The notes below the pieces were generated by a model. That model was not told the DNA's origin, made no database searches, and saw only the letters and a program-made list of their open reading frames with translations. Below are positions 6,839 to 14,299 of a stretch of DNA of 64,000 nt, piece by piece (the first letter of the stretch is position 1; every line of letters begins with the position of its first letter). Position numbers and translations under genes: made by a program. Origin of the DNA: CALHVX01 sp039198065 (GTDB lineage Bacteria > Pseudomonadota > Gammaproteobacteria > Pseudomonadales > Azotimanducaceae); NCBI GenBank assembly GCA_039198065.1, contig JBCCTU010000001.1, positions 1 through 64,000 of the forward strand, given 5' to 3'.

Positions 6839-7137
6839 CGTAGACAGTCAATGTCTCAGTTGTTTTCCGTGTCCTTTCGGCGAAAGCGTCGAGGATCATG
6901 ATTGCCTTGTTGTCTATCCGTTAGGTTGTGCGCCATGCTTTGCTTTCATCATAATTCCTGATCACAAAACGACTACGTCTAAACGAGGGCATCGCGCGCA
7001 GAGCAGCACTCCAGTCAATGAACCTTTCTGTAGCAGCCTCATTTGGCATGCAGCTTTCACTCATGCTGCCCTACTGGAATAGAGTGACATCTCCTCGCCG
7101 CGTAGCCAGACTAAACGCTTATCGCTTTGAATCATGC
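6839..7137 (-). pseudogene. Fossil HigB toxin gene
   Basis: This stretch aligns over its length with the intact toxin gene at 2862-3200. Shared landmarks include GTCTATxCG, ATGAACCTTTCTGTAG / AAGCCTTTCTGTAG, and CGTAGCCAGACTAxxxGCTTATCGCTT. It has no open frame. It is followed at 7188 by a degenerate attC, just as the intact cassette is followed by attC site 7. No antitoxin remnant is visible at the other end, where the DUF4336 pseudogene begins. Confidence 0.72.
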
Positions 7138-7187
7138 TGGGAGCCGTATGCCGCATCCGCCACGTTTACGCGTCGCGTACATCCGCC

Positions 7188-7284
7188 GCCCAACGTTAGG
7201 TTGGAACGGTTATCTTGACCGCAATCTTTCCACACCACCGATCCAACCACTCTCCATCCAGCACGGCTGACTGTGGTAACAGGG
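7188..7284 (+). repeat. Degenerate attC site 11
   Basis: It aligns end to end with the 98-bp consensus: GCCCAAC core, then TTGGAACGG, ATCTTGACCGC, a C-rich centre and a drifted right end GGTAACAGGG. The two arms no longer match well. Its position after the fossil toxin and 5 bp before the next gene fits a cassette boundary. Confidence 0.65.
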
Positions 7285-7289
7285 TCATC

Positions 7290-7739
7290 ATGACGACTAC
7301 CCGAAGAATCCGAGCAGCAATCAAGACTATTCTGGAGCCACATCTCTCCGGCGAAGGGTTCACAGGAAAATACCCGCACTTCCAGCGAATCGAAAAGGGG
7401 CGCCTCCATCTTCTCTCAGTCGTTCATGATCAATACGGGGGCGGTTTCGTCCTAGAATTCGCGCAAGTGCACCCTGGTCCTTTTCAAGCGCCTTGGGGTG
7501 CAATCATCCCCCAAGTGAAGCTCAATACGTCCTACACTGCGCCGGACGCGCGCGCACGCCTCGTAAACACTGCTAGAGGTCAGGGTACGTACGATGACTT
7601 CTTTCGGTACGACGACGGCGCAATGGATAGAAACGCATGCGAAACTCTGGTCAGCCGAGTCGTTTCTCATTTTCCACAGATAAATGACTGGTTGAGAGCA
7701 GGAGAAGCGGGTCAAAACATCGCCACGTTTTCCGCCTAA
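7290..7739 (+). CDS. DUF4304-like cassette protein (149 aa)
   Basis: ATG 7290 lies 5 bp after degenerate attC site 11. The sequence (IKTILEPHLSGEGFTGKYPH, FQRIEKGRLHLLSVVHDQYG, FVLEFAQVHPG) resembles DUF4304, a small family of unknown function often found near immunity-like genes. It ends TCC GCC TAA, with the stop in another GCCTAAC core, the same arrangement as the intact cassettes. The frame is open further upstream to 7215, but that start would lie inside the attC remnant. Confidence 0.65.
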   Translation: MTTTRRIRAAIKTILEPHLSGEGFTGKYPHFQRIEKGRLHLLSVVHDQYGGGFVLEFAQVHPGPFQAPWGAIIPQVKLNTSYTAPDARARLVNTARGQGTYDDFFRYDDGAMDRNACETLVSRVVSHFPQINDWLRAGEAGQNIATFSA

Positions 7740-7826
7740 CGTGTTCGGGGATCTGATGGCTTGATACGGTGTAGCTGCAACTTCTGCTCCGTTCACCGAC
7801 CGCGAATACAAGCGCAAACGTTATCC
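7734..7826 (+). repeat. Degenerate attC site 12
   Basis: The left core GCCTAAC (7734-7740) is perfect and overlaps the stop of the DUF4304-like gene. The rest is strongly diverged and ends near GTTATCC (7820-7826). A second partial arm (AACTGGAGCGG, then GGCTCGTTAATG) continues to about 7877, which may be another attC fragment fused to it. Confidence 0.55.
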
Positions 7827-7887
7827 GATGCGAAACTGGAGCGGGTAGCGCAACTTCGACTTGGCTCGTTAATGAGGTGACAGTATC

Positions 7888-8094
7888 GTGGCGTCAAACA
7901 AAGGCAAGACGGAGGGTGGGTCCGGTGGGAAGCGAGGTCATTCAAACGTGAACCACTGGGCCTATACCGACGAGGTAAAGCTGAACGCCAGAGTTCAACG
8001 CCGCATCGAGGACAAAGCTGAATCTGAACAGGGAGCAGACGAGTACGTTTCAAACTCCCGGGGCGATCTCGAAGACACTGCAGAAGGCCAATAG
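7888..8094 (+). CDS. Small conserved hydrophilic protein (68 aa)
   Basis: The start is GTG 7888, with GAGGTGACAG upstream. A Gly/Lys-rich N terminus is followed by the motif HSNVNHWAYTDEVKLNARVQ, a pattern I associate with a small conserved proteobacterial family of unknown function. The acidic C-terminal third looks disordered. It is the first gene right of the decayed attC sites. Confidence 0.6.
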   Translation: MASNKGKTEGGSGGKRGHSNVNHWAYTDEVKLNARVQRRIEDKAESEQGADEYVSNSRGDLEDTAEGQ

Positions 8095-8185
8095 CAATCA
8101 GGACTCCCACCAACACCTCGCTCGATGAGACAACACCCTACCAAGAGCGAACGTATCACCGGTCAAGTCACCGACTGTTGCAAGC

Positions 8186-8401
8186 ATGCGTACACTGACA
8201 ATAACTCATAGCAAGGGCTGGTATGGCCGGTTCAGGGCCGCAAAGATCCTGGCGGACGACATAGAAATTGGTAGCGTTGGGAGTGGCGAAACGATTGACG
8301 TGCAGCTGCCGGATCAAACACGAAACCTCTATGTCAAGATGGACCGGGGACACTCCGCCCCACGTGAAAGCTTTTTGAGACTCCTTACATTGAGCTCCTG
8401 A
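8186..8401 (+). CDS. Hypothetical beta-rich protein (71 aa)
   Basis: ATG 8186. The pattern KILADDIEIGSVGSGETIDVQLPDQTRNLYVKMD resembles small beta-sandwich (PEGA-like) domains in which a short name-value type strand repeat ends in LYxKMD. The C terminus (PRESFLRLLTLSS) does not continue that pattern, so the gene may be truncated by a frameshift. No signal peptide. Confidence 0.5.
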   Translation: MRTLTITHSKGWYGRFRAAKILADDIEIGSVGSGETIDVQLPDQTRNLYVKMDRGHSAPRESFLRLLTLSS

Positions 8402-8484
8402 AAACAGAGGATCTAGGGAAAGCAACCTCACGGCGGACCAGTTCTCGCGTTTGACTTCCCCACTACTGCTATACAGGACCGGCA

Positions 8485-8889
8485 ATGCCTCGATCAGCTC
8501 GCTTCTTCGTCTACTACTCGCTGCTCTCAGCCACACTGCATTTCGTTGGCGAAACATGGATTCACCTCGAGTATGGGCAGTTTCTGCCGATGCTGATCGT
8601 CGACTACATCGCTATCGCGTTGGTGGTTATGGGCGCGGTGGGTTTTCTTAAACTCGGCTGGGGCCCGGGGCTGCTTTGTGGGGGCTGGGGCTTCACCTTC
8701 TGCTTGAACTACCGAACCTTCTTCTGGCGCGTCGAAACAATGCTGAACGACACAGCCACCGCTGTCATAGAAAACACCGCCTATGTTTTAGGCGTAGCGC
8801 TGGCGTTTTCAACCCTTGCTTTTCTTTACTCCGTTTGGATCTGCATTCAGCATGAGAAGTCAGACCAAAGGCACAAGCACCCAGAATGA
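8485..8889 (+). CDS. Membrane protein (134 aa)
   Basis: ATG 8485. About four membrane segments (roughly residues 7-22, 33-54, 59-75 and 98-122) with a short charged tail (HEKSDQRHKHPE). The aromatic first segment (FFVYYSLLSATLHFVGETW) and the second (FLPMLIVDYIAIALVVMGAV) look like a small inner-membrane family. I cannot name it. The next gene, of the MAPEG family, begins 56 bp later on the same strand. Confidence 0.6.
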   Translation: MPRSARFFVYYSLLSATLHFVGETWIHLEYGQFLPMLIVDYIAIALVVMGAVGFLKLGWGPGLLCGGWGFTFCLNYRTFFWRVETMLNDTATAVIENTAYVLGVALAFSTLAFLYSVWICIQHEKSDQRHKHPE

Positions 8890-8944
8890 GGTTGAATCTC
8901 GGTGTGATCGCATCCAACCACCTGCTGCAGTACGTTTTCTCGCA

Positions 8945-9364
8945 ATGATAGATGTTCACGAATCACCGTTTCTCTATCCCATGGCGGCGCACGGTGCTTG
9001 GATCGTACTCCTGTACGCGTCGCTTACGTTGGTCAGAGCGCCTGACGCTTGGGGCATCGGAAGAACCTCCGATGGGGCGAACCCGTACTCTGCGATCGAG
9101 CCAAAGCTGACCGCAAATCTAAGAAATCAATTTGAGTGGCCGATATTCTTTTATCTAGTCTGCATCCTTCTCATCATCGAGCAGAGCAACCACCCGCTTC
9201 AAACAGGCTTCGCGTGGCTGTTCGTCGCAGGTCGTATACTGCACACCTGCATACATGTATTTCTTACCGGGGTCCGGTGGCGTGGCCTTGTCTTTTCAGT
9301 GAATTTCGTTGCTGTATTGGCTATGTGGTGTATTTTTCTTAGCCAGCACATCATCTTGCCCTAG
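8945..9364 (+). CDS. MAPEG family membrane protein (139 aa)
   Basis: ATG 8945 opens MIDVHESPFLYPM. The motif LRNQFEWPIFFYLVCILL and the ending segment AWLFVAGRILHTCIHVFLTG, VFSVNFVAVLAMWCIF are typical of the MAPEG family (glutathione-dependent membrane proteins), with four membrane segments. The bacterial members are mostly uncharacterised. The open frame extends upstream to 8816, overlapping the previous gene, so I take the internal start. Confidence 0.8.
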   Translation: MIDVHESPFLYPMAAHGAWIVLLYASLTLVRAPDAWGIGRTSDGANPYSAIEPKLTANLRNQFEWPIFFYLVCILLIIEQSNHPLQTGFAWLFVAGRILHTCIHVFLTGVRWRGLVFSVNFVAVLAMWCIFLSQHIILP

Positions 9365-9448
9365 CCGCTGCACAATAAGGGTCCAAATTGAACGTTCCAG
9401 CCACGCTAGCTGCGAATCACACTTGCCCACAAGCAACTGACTAAGTTC

Positions 9449-10018
9449 GTGTTCTCCATCCACACTAATCTGTTCTCGACCGCCGAATGCAACCGGTTAC
9501 TGCAGCGGGTTCCTAAAAGGAACGACCGCCTCGACCCAGACCAGAACACCCTGGCGCTTGCAGGCGAAATCGTCAAAAGGATGCGCTTTACGGACAGCAT
9601 GCAACCCTTACACGCGCTGGTCTTCTTTAAAGATCCCGACTGCAACTGGTCAACGCGTCTACATCAGGATTTTGCACTGCCCGCATTTCACCGTCCAAGG
9701 GACGATGTGTGGAGCTCTCCGTCCAAAAAGTCTGGACGTATGTACATGAAGGCGAGCAAGGCCGTGCTCCAGTACTGCATCAACGTTCGCCTTTCCCTTT
9801 CGCTCCCGTCGGAAGGCGACATTTACTTTTCACGTACTAGGATCGATGACCCTGTCAGGCCAACTCTGTACCCCGGCAGCGCTCTCGCTTTCTCACCACT
9901 GACCTTTCATGGATCTAAAGCGATTGAAGGAAACGCAGATGAACGGCATGCGATTCAATACCTGTTCGCACCCAGCCGGGTCATCGAGAAACACAATTTG
10001 CTTCCACTGGTCGCCTGA
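9449..10018 (+). CDS. PhyH-like Fe(II)/2OG dioxygenase (189 aa)
   Basis: GTG 9449 is the likely start. HQD in RLHQDFALP gives the HxD metal pair, and the later His in SPLTFHGSKAI gives the third ligand. INVRLSLSLPSEGDIYFS and PGSALAFSPLTF match the phytanoyl-CoA dioxygenase group. The substrate is unknown. The gene ends GTC GCC TGA, then a near-duplicate GGTCGCCTAAGT, which looks like a drifted attC core, so it may also be an old cassette gene. Confidence 0.7.
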   Translation: MFSIHTNLFSTAECNRLLQRVPKRNDRLDPDQNTLALAGEIVKRMRFTDSMQPLHALVFFKDPDCNWSTRLHQDFALPAFHRPRDDVWSSPSKKSGRMYMKASKAVLQYCINVRLSLSLPSEGDIYFSRTRIDDPVRPTLYPGSALAFSPLTFHGSKAIEGNADERHAIQYLFAPSRVIEKHNLLPLVA

Positions 10019-10024
10019 GTGGTC

Positions 10025-10110
10025 GCCTAAGTAGTGTCAGCAACGACGCAAAGGTGGGCACCTTGACTGCACCATTCTTTCGCAATCAGCCTGCCTCTCA
10101 TTACTGAAGC
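10025..10110 (+). repeat. Possible attC remnant
   Basis: GCCTAAG at 10025-10031 is followed by a stretch with the left-arm order of the attC consensus (ACCTTGACTGCACC...CTTTCGC) and ends near TTACTGAAG. A 12-bp direct repeat (GGTCGCCTgAGT / GGTCGCCTaAGT) spans the end of the previous gene. The match is weak, and no right core is preserved. Confidence 0.3.
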
Positions 10111-10115
10111 CCTGA

Positions 10116-10571
10116 ATGTCAGCCATGTCCCTTCGCGAGTACGTCCTACTCCGCAATGGTGTTCCGCTCGGAGCACCCGGCTCACTCTCTAACATGCTTA
10201 AGCGCTCTCTCGGTGCCTCGTCATTTGCAGAGTTCTGGCGATACTGGAATCCGATTTTCGGCTACTACCTCGGGAACAGGGTCTATCGGCCGCTAAGAGA
10301 AACAGGACTTCCTAGGGTACTTGCAGTCATCGGGACGTTTCTTGTGAGCGGCGCCGTGCATGATGTCGCGGCCGCGGTCATCACACAGGGCGTCGTGTTC
10401 ACTTGCACGCCATTTTTCTTTCTTCTGTCTCTTGGCGTCGTTGCTGGCAACGCCTTCGGTATGGACAGTTCGAAGCATTCGTGGAGCGCACGTGCGACGA
10501 TAAATGGATCCTACGTATTGGTTTGCTTGGCCGCTACGCTCACGCTGAAATCGGCCGGTTATCTGCCATGA
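10116..10571 (+). CDS. MBOAT-like small membrane protein (151 aa)
   Basis: ATG 10116 (10125 is an alternative). The stretch FAEFWRYWNPIFGYYLGNRV followed by LVSGAVHD matches the FWRxWN and xSGxxHD signatures around the conserved His of membrane-bound O-acyltransferase-like proteins. With only about 150 residues it is far shorter than a full MBOAT, and resembles the separate small family. It has about three membrane segments. Enzymatic activity is not certain. Confidence 0.55.
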   Translation: MSAMSLREYVLLRNGVPLGAPGSLSNMLKRSLGASSFAEFWRYWNPIFGYYLGNRVYRPLRETGLPRVLAVIGTFLVSGAVHDVAAAVITQGVVFTCTPFFFLLSLGVVAGNAFGMDSSKHSWSARATINGSYVLVCLAATLTLKSAGYLP

Positions 10572-10722
10572 CAGGATCGTGGGCTTTTATCGTTTCCGCC
10601 CTCGACTATGCTCCGCACTGACAAGCTTACAATAGCTTTGCTTTTCCTCAGAGTGCACTCTCGTCACTTAGAATGTATAGATCTGGGAAAACGCCCAGGT
10701 AACACTGCGAGCCCTACTAATC

Positions 10723-11256
10723 ATGAGCCTAGATGGCGCGATTCAGTTTGAGACGGAACAGCTCGTCTGCCGTAGGTGGCTTCCGTCGGACCAGAAAGCG
10801 GTGTACGACGTCTATTCTGACGCGTCGGTAGCGCGCTGGATTGGCGACGGCAGCTTGATTACCGAGGAGGAGAGTCGCTCCTGGCTTGCCGTCACCAGTA
10901 GCAATTATCTCAAACGCGGCTACGGCATGTTTGCACTGGAAGACAAGCTCGATCGCACAGTCGCCGGTTTCGTTGGGCTCGTTCATCCTGGCGGGCAGCT
11001 TGAGGCGGAAATAAAGTACGCGTTCAGACGCTCGCACTGGGGCAAAGGGTTAGCGAGCGAGGTCGTTCGTGCAACGGTCGCGTACGGAGCCGCCACTCAC
11101 GGGCTCACCAAAATCGTCGCCACGGTCGCGCCGGAGAACGGTGCATCCCAACGAGTCCTGGAAAAAGCCGGATTCGCGTTTGTGAAAGAGCGAGTCGACG
11201 AACACGGTGCACGCGAGTTTTACTATGAATGGCATGTGGCCAACGAGCGTTCTTGA
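10723..11256 (+). CDS. GNAT N-acetyltransferase, RimJ/RimL type (177 aa)
   Basis: ATG 10723. N-terminal ETEQLVCRRWLPSDQKAVYD and the acetyl-CoA loop RRSHWGKGLASEVVRA (about residues 105-120) followed by VAPENGASQRVLEKAGFAFV mark a GNAT of the RimJ/RimL type. The substrate is unknown. It opens a + strand series in which GNAT and GrpB-like genes alternate (11277, 12245, 12725, 13242). Confidence 0.85.
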   Translation: MSLDGAIQFETEQLVCRRWLPSDQKAVYDVYSDASVARWIGDGSLITEEESRSWLAVTSSNYLKRGYGMFALEDKLDRTVAGFVGLVHPGGQLEAEIKYAFRRSHWGKGLASEVVRATVAYGAATHGLTKIVATVAPENGASQRVLEKAGFAFVKERVDEHGAREFYYEWHVANERS

Positions 11257-11276
11257 ACCGCGATGGGTCGGTATAG

Positions 11277-11792
11277 ATGAAAGAGGTCGTGTCCTTTACC
11301 GATGACGAGGCGCTGTTCGTCAATGCCGAGCGGGTGTTTGAGACCGTCCGCTCGATGCTCTTGACACTTCTCCCAGCCGCAGGCGTCGAGCATGTGGGCA
11401 GCACGGCCCTCCCCCGCGGACTGACCAAGGGTGATCTGGACATTGCCGTCGTCGTAGCGCCGCAAGAGTTTCTAAACGCAGCGGAAACGCTGAGCGCCCG
11501 CTTTGCACCCTCGGCCGAATCCGAGGCGAGCGACCGGTTTCGCCACTTTGAAGGACACCTGGGTAAAGACAAATTCTCCGTCCTCTTAATCACCCACGGC
11601 TCGATAGAGCATAGGAAGATCATCGGCTGGCGCGACCTGCTTATTGCCAACCCACACCTGAAGGCTGAATACGAAGCTCTGAAACGGGCGCACCAGGGCG
11701 GTCTGATGAGCGGCTATCGACAAGCGAAGGAGCAGTTCATACTAACGCATCTCGATCTGTTGCCAGGCGCGGAACACGCGTCACCGGACTAA
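11277..11792 (+). CDS. GrpB family protein 1 (171 aa)
   Basis: ATG 11277. VEHVGSTALPRGLTKGDLDI (around residues 39-58) is the GrpB/UPF0157 nucleotidyltransferase-like signature, with the GS and D-x-D of a minimal nucleotidyltransferase fold. The second half is predicted helical (EYEALKRAHQG). Biochemical role unknown. A second GrpB-like gene is at 12725. Confidence 0.85.
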   Translation: MKEVVSFTDDEALFVNAERVFETVRSMLLTLLPAAGVEHVGSTALPRGLTKGDLDIAVVVAPQEFLNAAETLSARFAPSAESEASDRFRHFEGHLGKDKFSVLLITHGSIEHRKIIGWRDLLIANPHLKAEYEALKRAHQGGLMSGYRQAKEQFILTHLDLLPGAEHASPD

Positions 11793-11805
11793 ATGAGGAA
11801 TCACG

Positions 11806-12198
11806 ATGTATAGAAACGCATTCACGCTGTTAGCTCTTTGCGCACTAGCGCTTCCCGCCCAAGCTGGGCAAGGCGTTCTCTTTAGCTTCACTTTAACGGA
11901 GCAGCACTCAGAGAGTGATCAGACGGAATCAACCTTCGGCTTTTTGGTCGACTACGGAAAGGAATCCTTCGCAGACATCGGGAACACGGCAAAGCTCATC
12001 GTTACCCCTGCGGATGAGCCTGATGCCGCGCAACTTACCCTTACGCTTCTTGACTATACGCGCGATGGCGAACTTGTACTGGTTGGCAAAGACGATCTGC
12101 GTGCGCCCTACAACACGACCAGCCAGATCGCGTGGCACCCGCCATCCGGCACCCACTACATACTTCACGTTGTCCCGAAACGCGCGAAGACGCCCTGA
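11806..12198 (+). CDS. Secreted hypothetical protein (130 aa)
   Basis: ATG 11806 lies in the context GAGGAATCACGATG. The N terminus MYRNAFTLLALCALALPAQAGQ is a signal peptide with AQA cleavage, so the mature protein is periplasmic. The mature part is beta-rich (FSFTLTEQHSESDQTES) and ends HYILHVVPKRAKTP. I do not recognise the family. It separates two GNAT/GrpB units. Confidence 0.65.
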   Translation: MYRNAFTLLALCALALPAQAGQGVLFSFTLTEQHSESDQTESTFGFLVDYGKESFADIGNTAKLIVTPADEPDAAQLTLTLLDYTRDGELVLVGKDDLRAPYNTTSQIAWHPPSGTHYILHVVPKRAKTP

Positions 12199-12244
12199 TC
12201 GAGGCAACGTCCGGTAGCCATGCTGGTCGTACCGCCATAGCGTC

Positions 12245-12724
12245 ATGATTATCCCGCGAACAATGGCAGCCGCGGATATTCCCACAGCCGTTGACGTCTG
12301 GCTGGCCGCCGGAAAGCAGGAATACACGTACCTCCCCCTCTTCCAGCAACTGACCCCTGAGCGCGCCGCCGAAGTGTTCACTAAGCAAATTTTTGAACCC
12401 TGCGAAACTTGGGTTGCAGAGCTTGACGGTCAATGCTGTGCCTTTGTTGCGCTCGAGGGCGAGCTACTAGACAGGCTCTACGTGCACCCAGACCACCAGG
12501 GGCGGGGAATCGGCAAGCAGTTGCTTAGGTTCTGCCTGTCACTCAGGCCGCAGGGGCTTCGTCTTTTCACTCATCAGCAGAACCTGCGAGCACGCCAGTT
12601 CTACGAGTCTTTTGGGTTCCGGGCCGTACGCTTTGGTGTATCGCCCCCACCCGAATCCGCTCCGGACGTTGAGTACGTTTATGGGGAACCCAGGGCTGAA
12701 GGACGTGACTCGGGCTTGGTGTAA
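12245..12724 (+). CDS. GNAT N-acetyltransferase (159 aa)
   Basis: ATG 12245. The acetyl-CoA loop LYVHPDHQGRGIGKQLLRFC (around residues 79-98) and the following FTHQQNLRARQFYESFGFRA are classical GNAT motifs. The product is followed with no gap by a GrpB-like gene, suggesting co-expression. The substrate is unknown. Confidence 0.85.
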   Translation: MIIPRTMAAADIPTAVDVWLAAGKQEYTYLPLFQQLTPERAAEVFTKQIFEPCETWVAELDGQCCAFVALEGELLDRLYVHPDHQGRGIGKQLLRFCLSLRPQGLRLFTHQQNLRARQFYESFGFRAVRFGVSPPPESAPDVEYVYGEPRAEGRDSGLV

Positions 12725-13249
12725 ATGAGAAAAGCTCCGCTCACCAACCCAGTCGTACCGTACGACGCCAGCTGGGTAAGCGCGTATCGGCAGGAGGCTG
12801 CGCGGCTTGCACCGCTATTCGGTACGGCACTGGTCGCGATCACACACGTTGGCAGTACGGCCGTCCCCGGTCTCGCGGCAAAGCCGGAAATCGATATTCT
12901 GGTGGAAGTCAATCGGGCCGATGATGTTGCAGAAGCGCTAGCTAATCTGGGTTATCGGCGAGGACGCGATTTGTCACCCGGCCATCAGTTTTATAAGAAG
13001 GAGCGGAATGGGCGGCGATCGCACAAGCTTCACCTGTGCCTGGCGGGTCATAGAATGATCGGCGACATGAAGCACTTTTTGGACGTGCTGCTGACCAGCA
13101 GAGAAACACGAGATGCCTACGAAGTACTTAAGCTGTCTCTGGTAGCAAACAACACCCAAGGCATCGCAGAGTATCTCGACGGCAAGGCCCCCTTCATTCA
13201 ACGCATCCTGAGTCGAGCGGCCGAACGGGCTCGGGGCACCGATGAGTGA
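12725..13249 (+). CDS. GrpB family protein 2 (174 aa)
   Basis: ATG 12725 starts directly after the GNAT stop at 12724. ITHVGSTAVPGLAAKPEIDI is the GrpB/UPF0157 signature. Compared with the first copy it keeps the HVGST and P-x-I-D-I pattern but differs widely elsewhere, so the two are old paralogues rather than a recent duplication. It overlaps the next GNAT gene by 8 nt. Confidence 0.85.
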   Translation: MRKAPLTNPVVPYDASWVSAYRQEAARLAPLFGTALVAITHVGSTAVPGLAAKPEIDILVEVNRADDVAEALANLGYRRGRDLSPGHQFYKKERNGRRSHKLHLCLAGHRMIGDMKHFLDVLLTSRETRDAYEVLKLSLVANNTQGIAEYLDGKAPFIQRILSRAAERARGTDE

Positions 13250-13700
13250 AGTCAATTTCCGGCGCTATCTTCGATCGGATCGATCCGCCTGCCTACGCAT
13301 CTTTGACAACAATACACCCGAGTTCTTTGCGCCGAACGAACCGGAGGATTTCCAGGTGTTTTTAGACACCATGCCCCCAGAGTACGAGGTCTGTGAAGTC
13401 GCCCGCCAGGTGATCGGATCCTACGGGGTGTTTCAAGAGCACGCAGGAGATACACACTTACACTGGATACTGCTCGACCCGAGCGCTCAAGGACGCGGAA
13501 TCGGCTCCATGATTATGGAACGAGCCTGCACCACGGCCCGCAACCAAGGAGCCGAGGAGCTACTCATCACCGCGAGCCACAGGTCAGCGCCGTTCTTCGC
13601 ACGCTTTGATGCGAAAGAAGAGAAAGTCACGCCAGACGGTTGGGGTAAGGACATGCACCGCGTCGACATGCGACTGGTACTCACAAGACCCAGGCGGTAG
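13242..13700 (+). CDS. GNAT N-acetyltransferase (152 aa)
   Basis: ATG 13242 overlaps the GrpB-like gene. LDPSAQGRGIGSMIMERACT (around residues 77-96) is the acetyl-CoA loop. The C terminus lacks the usual N-x-x-A-x-x-x-Y motif and instead reads ASHRSAPFFARFDAKEEKVT. The substrate is unknown. Confidence 0.82.
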   Translation: MSEVNFRRYLRSDRSACLRIFDNNTPEFFAPNEPEDFQVFLDTMPPEYEVCEVARQVIGSYGVFQEHAGDTHLHWILLDPSAQGRGIGSMIMERACTTARNQGAEELLITASHRSAPFFARFDAKEEKVTPDGWGKDMHRVDMRLVLTRPRR

Positions 13701-13741
13701 TCGCAACGATTACGCCCAGATCGCCACAGCAAGATTCGCAG

Positions 13742-14296
13742 ATGCAAACAGACATGCCGCTTAAGACACTGAACACGGCGTTACTGGTGATCGACGCGCA
13801 GATTGGTCTCGCGCGCGGTGCCTTTCGCGAAGCGGAAACCATCACGGCCATCAATCGAGTCATCGCGTTCTGTCGCCGATGCCAGGCACCCATTTTTTTC
13901 GTCCAGCACTGTCACCAGAGCTACGCCCCGTTGATCAAAGGGAACGCCGGTTGGGCGCTGCACCCGGAGCTGGATGAGCATCCGGATGACGTGCGAATCG
14001 AGAAGAGGGCTTCCGACGCGTTCTTTGAAACAACGCTCGGTTCGGTGCTCGCGGCCAAAGACATCAGCCACCTGTACATCACGGGTTTGCAGACTGAATT
14101 CTGCGTAGACACGACCTGCAGAGCGGCGCTCAGCAAGGGACTGTCGGTCACACTGGTGGCCGATGGCCACACGACCCTGGGCACGGCGATGCCAGAGGCC
14201 GAGGTCATCGCCCACCACAACGCCGTGTTGCAGAACCTTGCCCACCCGCGGCTTCGGATCGAAGTACGCGCCAGCATGGATTTCGCGAACGCCTAA
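13742..14296 (+). CDS. Isochorismatase-like cysteine hydrolase (184 aa)
   Basis: ATG 13742 (13754 is possible). The catalytic triad of the family is visible: Asp in LLVIDAQIG, Lys in EKRASDAF, and Cys in TGLQTEFCVDTT. These enzymes cleave amides or related compounds through the Cys. The substrate cannot be told from sequence. It sits directly before a RidA-like gene (14300), so both may deal with reactive or nitrogenous intermediates. Confidence 0.88.
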   Translation: MQTDMPLKTLNTALLVIDAQIGLARGAFREAETITAINRVIAFCRRCQAPIFFVQHCHQSYAPLIKGNAGWALHPELDEHPDDVRIEKRASDAFFETTLGSVLAAKDISHLYITGLQTEFCVDTTCRAALSKGLSVTLVADGHTTLGTAMPEAEVIAHHNAVLQNLAHPRLRIEVRASMDFANA

Positions 14297-14299
14297 ATC

